DNA of 64,000 nt from SIG565 sp045594065 (GTDB lineage: Bacteria > Bacillota > Clostridia > Oscillospirales > Acutalibacteraceae), in NCBI GenBank assembly GCA_045594065.1, contig JAZNXU010000036.1:33550-97549 (forward strand), read 5' to 3'. Of the stretch, positions 61,486 through 64,000 are shown one piece after another. A program made the translations under genes and the position numbers. Below the pieces are notes generated by a model. It saw only the letters and a list, made by a program, of their open reading frames with translations. It had not been told where the DNA came from and did no database searches. Within the stretch, counting starts at the first letter, position 1. The number at the start of each line of letters is the position of its first letter.

Positions 61486-62729
61486 TATTTCTCATACTTA
61501 TCCAAATTGAATTTTTCGCCACAGCCGTAATTCTCGTAAACATAGTCGATATCCTTATCGCCTCTGCCCGAAAGACATACAAGTATTGAGCCGTTCTTAT
61601 GCTCTTTAGCGTACTTAATAGCATAAGCTAAAGCGTGTGAGCTTTCAATTGCAGGGATAATACCCTCATAACGACAAAGCAGGAAGAAAGCCTCCATAGC
61701 CTCTTCGTCGGTAGCGGTTTCATAATGAACTCTGCCTTGGTCGCGCAAGAATGCGTGCTCGGGTCCAACACCCGGATAGTCAAGACCACTGGCGATAGAA
61801 TAAACAGGTAACGGCTCTCCGTTTTCATCCTGAAGAACATAGCTATCAAAACCGTGAAGTCTGCCCTTTGTACCGAACTGCATTGTAGCGGCGTGGTCAC
61901 CTACATTACTGCCACGACCGAGCGGCTCAACACCATAAATTTCAACGGGATCAGCAAGGAAAGGTGTGAACATACCAAGCGAGTTAGAGCCACCGCCAAC
62001 GCAAGCGGTAATCGCATCGGGAAGATGTCCTGTCATTTCAACAAACTGTTCTCTCGCCTCATTACCAATTATAGCCTGAAAATCTCTTACCATAAGCGGA
62101 AACGGGTGCGGACCTAAGCAAGAGCCAATGCAGTAAATTGCATCTTCATACTCTTTCTCATAAGCCTCAAATGCCGCGTCTACCGCCTCTTTGAGTGTTT
62201 TAAGTCCCTTAGTTACGGGGATTACATTAGCGCCAAGCATTTTCATTCTAATTACATTTGGGTGCTGTTTTGCAATGTCAACTTCACCCATATAAATATC
62301 GCACTCAAGTCCGAAATAAGCGGCAGCGGTTGCAAGAGCAACGCCATGCTGGCCTGCACCTGTTTCGGCGATGAGTTTCTTTTTACCCATATATTTTGCA
62401 AGCAAGCCCTCCCCCATACAGTGGTTGAGCTTATGCGCACCTGTGTGGTTTAGATCCTCGCGCTTAACATAAATCTGGCAGTTACCGAAAAGCTTAGAAA
62501 GGCGCTCACAGTGATACACGGGTGTAGGTCTGCCTTGAAAATCCTTACGGATTCTGCGAAGCTCATTAATAAACTGAGCCGACTGACAGATAGCTTGATA
62601 TGCATCGCTAGCCTCTTTAAAAGCAGGGATGAGTTTTTCATCAAGATAGGCTCCGCCGTACTCGCCAAAATATCCCTCGTTATTAGGATATTCCTTTAAA
62701 TAGTTATCAAAATCTCTGTATTTATTCAT
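61485..62729 (-). CDS. trpB: Tryptophan synthase beta chain (stand-alone)
   Basis: PLP enzyme making tryptophan from indole and serine. The 414 aa have the PLP lysine in HTGAHKLNH, catalytic Glu in AETGAGQHGVA, the phosphate loop CVGGGSNSLG and C-terminal GRGDKD. No trpA or other trp genes are near, so it may use free indole (inference: salvage from gut indole). Controlled by a Trp T-box; SD GGAGAAATT. The stop is fused to the start of an ABC exporter gene. Confidence 0.94.
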   Translation of the reverse strand: MNKYRDFDNYLKEYPNNEGYFGEYGGAYLDEKLIPAFKEASDAYQAICQSAQFINELRRIRKDFQGRPTPVYHCERLSKLFGNCQIYVKREDLNHTGAHKLNHCMGEGLLAKYMGKKKLIAETGAGQHGVALATAAAYFGLECDIYMGEVDIAKQHPNVIRMKMLGANVIPVTKGLKTLKEAVDAAFEAYEKEYEDAIYCIGSCLGPHPFPLMVRDFQAIIGNEAREQFVEMTGHLPDAITACVGGGSNSLGMFTPFLADPVEIYGVEPLGRGSNVGDHAATMQFGTKGRLHGFDSYVLQDENGEPLPVYSIASGLDYPGVGPEHAFLRDQGRVHYETATDEEAMEAFFLLCRYEGIIPAIESSHALAYAIKYAKEHKNGSILVCLSGRGDKDIDYVYENYGCGEKFNLDKYEK

Positions 62730-62827
62730 AATAATTTCTCCTTAAATATGTAAAAATCAATTTATCTTTATTTAATATTATACCATCGAAAAACAAAAAT
62801 TTCAAACATATCAATGCCTCCAAATAA

Positions 62828-63092
62828 AAAATCCCAAGTACAAATGTACTTGGGACGAATCTGAAAGATACGCGGTGCCACCCAACTTAAAGCAAATTGC
62901 TTTCTCTCTTAACGCATACTATCATACGCGACGCTTGTGTTAACGGAAGCGCACCCCGTCAAAGCCTACTTGAAAATCTTTCGGTTTGCCCTCGAAAGTC
63001 CATTCACCTGCATTCCCCTGCCGCCCTCACACCACTGAGCGACTCTCTGAAAAGTTTATTGCAGGTTACTACTCTTTCTCATCGGTTTGTTC
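62828..63092 (-). ncRNA. T-box leader, tryptophan specifier, upstream of trpB
   Basis: In minus sense, the leader contains a long stem I and the T-box core GGGTGGCACCGCG (about 62872-62884), followed by an intrinsic terminator CCCAAGTACA..TGTACTTGGG (62832-62855) with TTTTTT. The specifier reads TGG (Trp) within GTGAATGGAC (63000-63002). Uncharged tRNA-Trp is expected to stabilise the antiterminator and allow trpB-ABC expression. Confidence 0.93.
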
Positions 63093-63098
63093 TTGAAA

Positions 63099-63127
63099 AT
63101 TATATCACCGAAAAAAGCGTTTGTCAA
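63099..63127 (-). promoter_or_regulatory. Promoter of the T-box/trpB operon
   Basis: Minus strand TTGACA (63122-63127), 17-bp spacer, TATAAT (63099-63104): full consensus, starting five bases after the spoVAD remnant. Confidence 0.88.
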
Positions 63128-63131
63128 TATG

Positions 63132-63536
63132 TTACTGCGCTTTTTTAATATTTACAAGGTGTGCAACACAGGGTATCGTATCTCCCTGCTGGGTTGATGT
63201 TGGCGACAAAAGCGCGCCCGTAGCACAAAAGAGAATATTCGGCAAGTGTCCGTTTTCTACCTCTTTGATCAAAAATCCCGTTAGAATACTAGCACTACAA
63301 CCGCAACCCGAGCCGCCCGCGTGAGCATCTTGCGCCTCACGGTCGTAAATCATCATTCCGCAGTCATTATGATTTGACCGAATATCTATCCCCTGCTTTT
63401 CGAGCAGCTCATACAAAAGTTCACTGCCAACAAAGCCCAAATCACCTGTGAAAATCCCGTCATAATCGGTAGGCTTAGTCCCCGTATCCTTAAAAAATCG
63501 ACTTATGGTATCCGCTGCGGCAGGGGAAAATGTCAA
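63132..63536 (-). pseudogene. spoVAD: 5'-truncated spoVAD
   Basis: The reading frame gives the last about 134 residues of SpoVAD, the thiolase-fold protein that binds dipicolinic acid for spore loading. Visible are SPAAADTISRFFKDTG, IFTGDLGFVGSELLYELL, NDCGMMIYD, AHAGGSGCGCSASIL and ATGALLSPTSTQQG. The family is about 340 aa, so the N-terminal 60% is missing. Upstream the similarity stops near 63530, an in-frame stop occurs at 63597-63599, no ribosome binding site is seen, and 63537-63690 holds no recognisable gene. spoVAC and spoVAE are not adjacent. Confidence 0.85.
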
Positions 63537-63694
63537 GAGAACACCATAAATTTTCGTCTGCCAAAATTTTCCTTTATTAATGCGGGTTTGGGACGCTTAT
63601 GGTATGTATGCGGCTATGGGAGGGTTAATGTTAAAGATAGACCATATTTATAATTTGTTGTGAATAATAGACAAAAAAACAATTAAATATAAAA

Positions 63695-63726
63695 CCGCAA
63701 AACACTTTAATTTTCGTGTTTTGCGG
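63695..63726 (-). terminator. Terminator of the GGDEF gene
   Basis: CCGCAAAACAC (63695-63705) pairs with GTGTTTTGCGG (63716-63726); minus-sense tail TTTTATATTT. Confidence 0.8.
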
Positions 63727-63745
63727 CATTTAGACATCACAAATA

Positions 63746-64000
63746 TTAAACTAATGCCAGTTTTTTGGATTCTTCTTTATTAAGGTACATTGCGTGGTCG
63801 GCATTTGCAAAAACATCTTCATATATTCTGTCAACATCAGGATTATATGAAGCAACGCCACGAGCTATTGATACAGGAATTGTGTTTTCATAAACAGTTA
63901 TAAAATCCTCCGAACAGGCTTCGTCAAATTTAACTAACAGGTTGCGATAATCTTTATAGTCATTGTTCTTAAGTATTACGGCGAATTCGTCACCGCCGAT
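63746..64000 (-). CDS. Diguanylate cyclase (GGDEF), partial: C-terminal end only
   Basis: The 84 visible residues before the stop start exactly at the catalytic IGGDEFAVIL and continue through the typical SIARGVASYNP and YEDVFANADHAMYLNKEE end of a GGDEF domain. The rest lies beyond the window edge. The intact GGDEF suggests an active c-di-GMP synthase. Confidence 0.88.
   Translation of the reverse strand: MGGDEFAVILKNNDYKDYRNLLVKFDEACSEDFITVYENTIPVSIARGVASYNPDVDRIYEDVFANADHAMYLNKEESKKLALV

Overview
The window reads as chromosome from a low-GC, endospore-forming member of the Clostridia, probably of the gut Oscillospirales/Ruminococcaceae type. The evidence is sporulation and germination genes (ypeB, spoIIR, spoVM, a spoVAD remnant), Firmicutes-type gene orders (ylxM-ffh-rpsP-khpA-rimM-trmD; yicC-remA-gmk-rpoZ-priA-def-fmt-rsmB-rlmN-stp-prkC-rsgA ... 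spoVM; dnaG-rpoD), AGGAGG-like ribosome binding sites, frequent TTG/GTG starts, a Trp T-box and a sodium-pumping decarboxylase. The genus is inference; no rRNA is present.

Layout. 1-2.5 kb: signal peptidase I (cut by the window edge), ribosomal protein L19, YpeB. 2.6-8.2 kb, plus strand: cysteine desulfurase, ThiI, then two unusual membrane genes. One is a CinA/PncC-type protein fused through a membrane helix to a sortase B-like domain that has lost its His, Cys and Arg. The other carries a CinA-N-like domain, an acidic linker and a membrane helix. 8.2-18.2 kb, minus strand: amidase, small conserved genes, Rrf2 regulator, rpoD-dnaG, dgt, yigZ, rpmE, spoIIR, ispE, aminotransferase and Lrp-type regulator. 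18.3-20 kb: ACT protein and UPF0210 protein. 20-24 kb: HPr and the SRP/ribosome-maturation operon. 24.2-26.3 kb: an orphan peptide-binding lipoprotein and a tRNA-Pro whose 3' end and terminator are repeated in 230-bp tandem units. 26.3-39.4 kb: spoVM, a 51-aa membrane gene, an M14 peptidase, and the long housekeeping operon running from yicC to rsgA.

39.5-42.8 kb is an accessory islet behind tRNA-Thr. It holds a mirrored multi-hairpin element, a small XRE regulator, a promoter whose spacer and -10 region carry an inverted repeat, a Cys/His-rich surface amidase-like protein and a zinc-ribbon membrane protein. 42.8-50.4 kb: pyruvate kinase, a sugar isomerase-like protein, rsmD-coaD, uvrC, a lipoprotein with an Ada-like tail and an M23 peptidase. 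50.6-54.5 kb: a two-component system flanked by two related small membrane proteins, with a charged helical protein and a polytopic membrane protein. 54.5-57.9 kb: oxaloacetate decarboxylase-type Na+ pump. 57.9-63.1 kb: T-box-controlled trpB coupled to a heterodimeric ABC exporter. The end holds a 5'-truncated spoVAD and the C-terminal end of a GGDEF protein.

Most of the window is ordinary core genome. The least explained parts are the CinA-pseudosortase pair, the tRNA-Pro tandem repeats, the mirrored hairpin element, the two-component membrane locus and the trpB-exporter operon.
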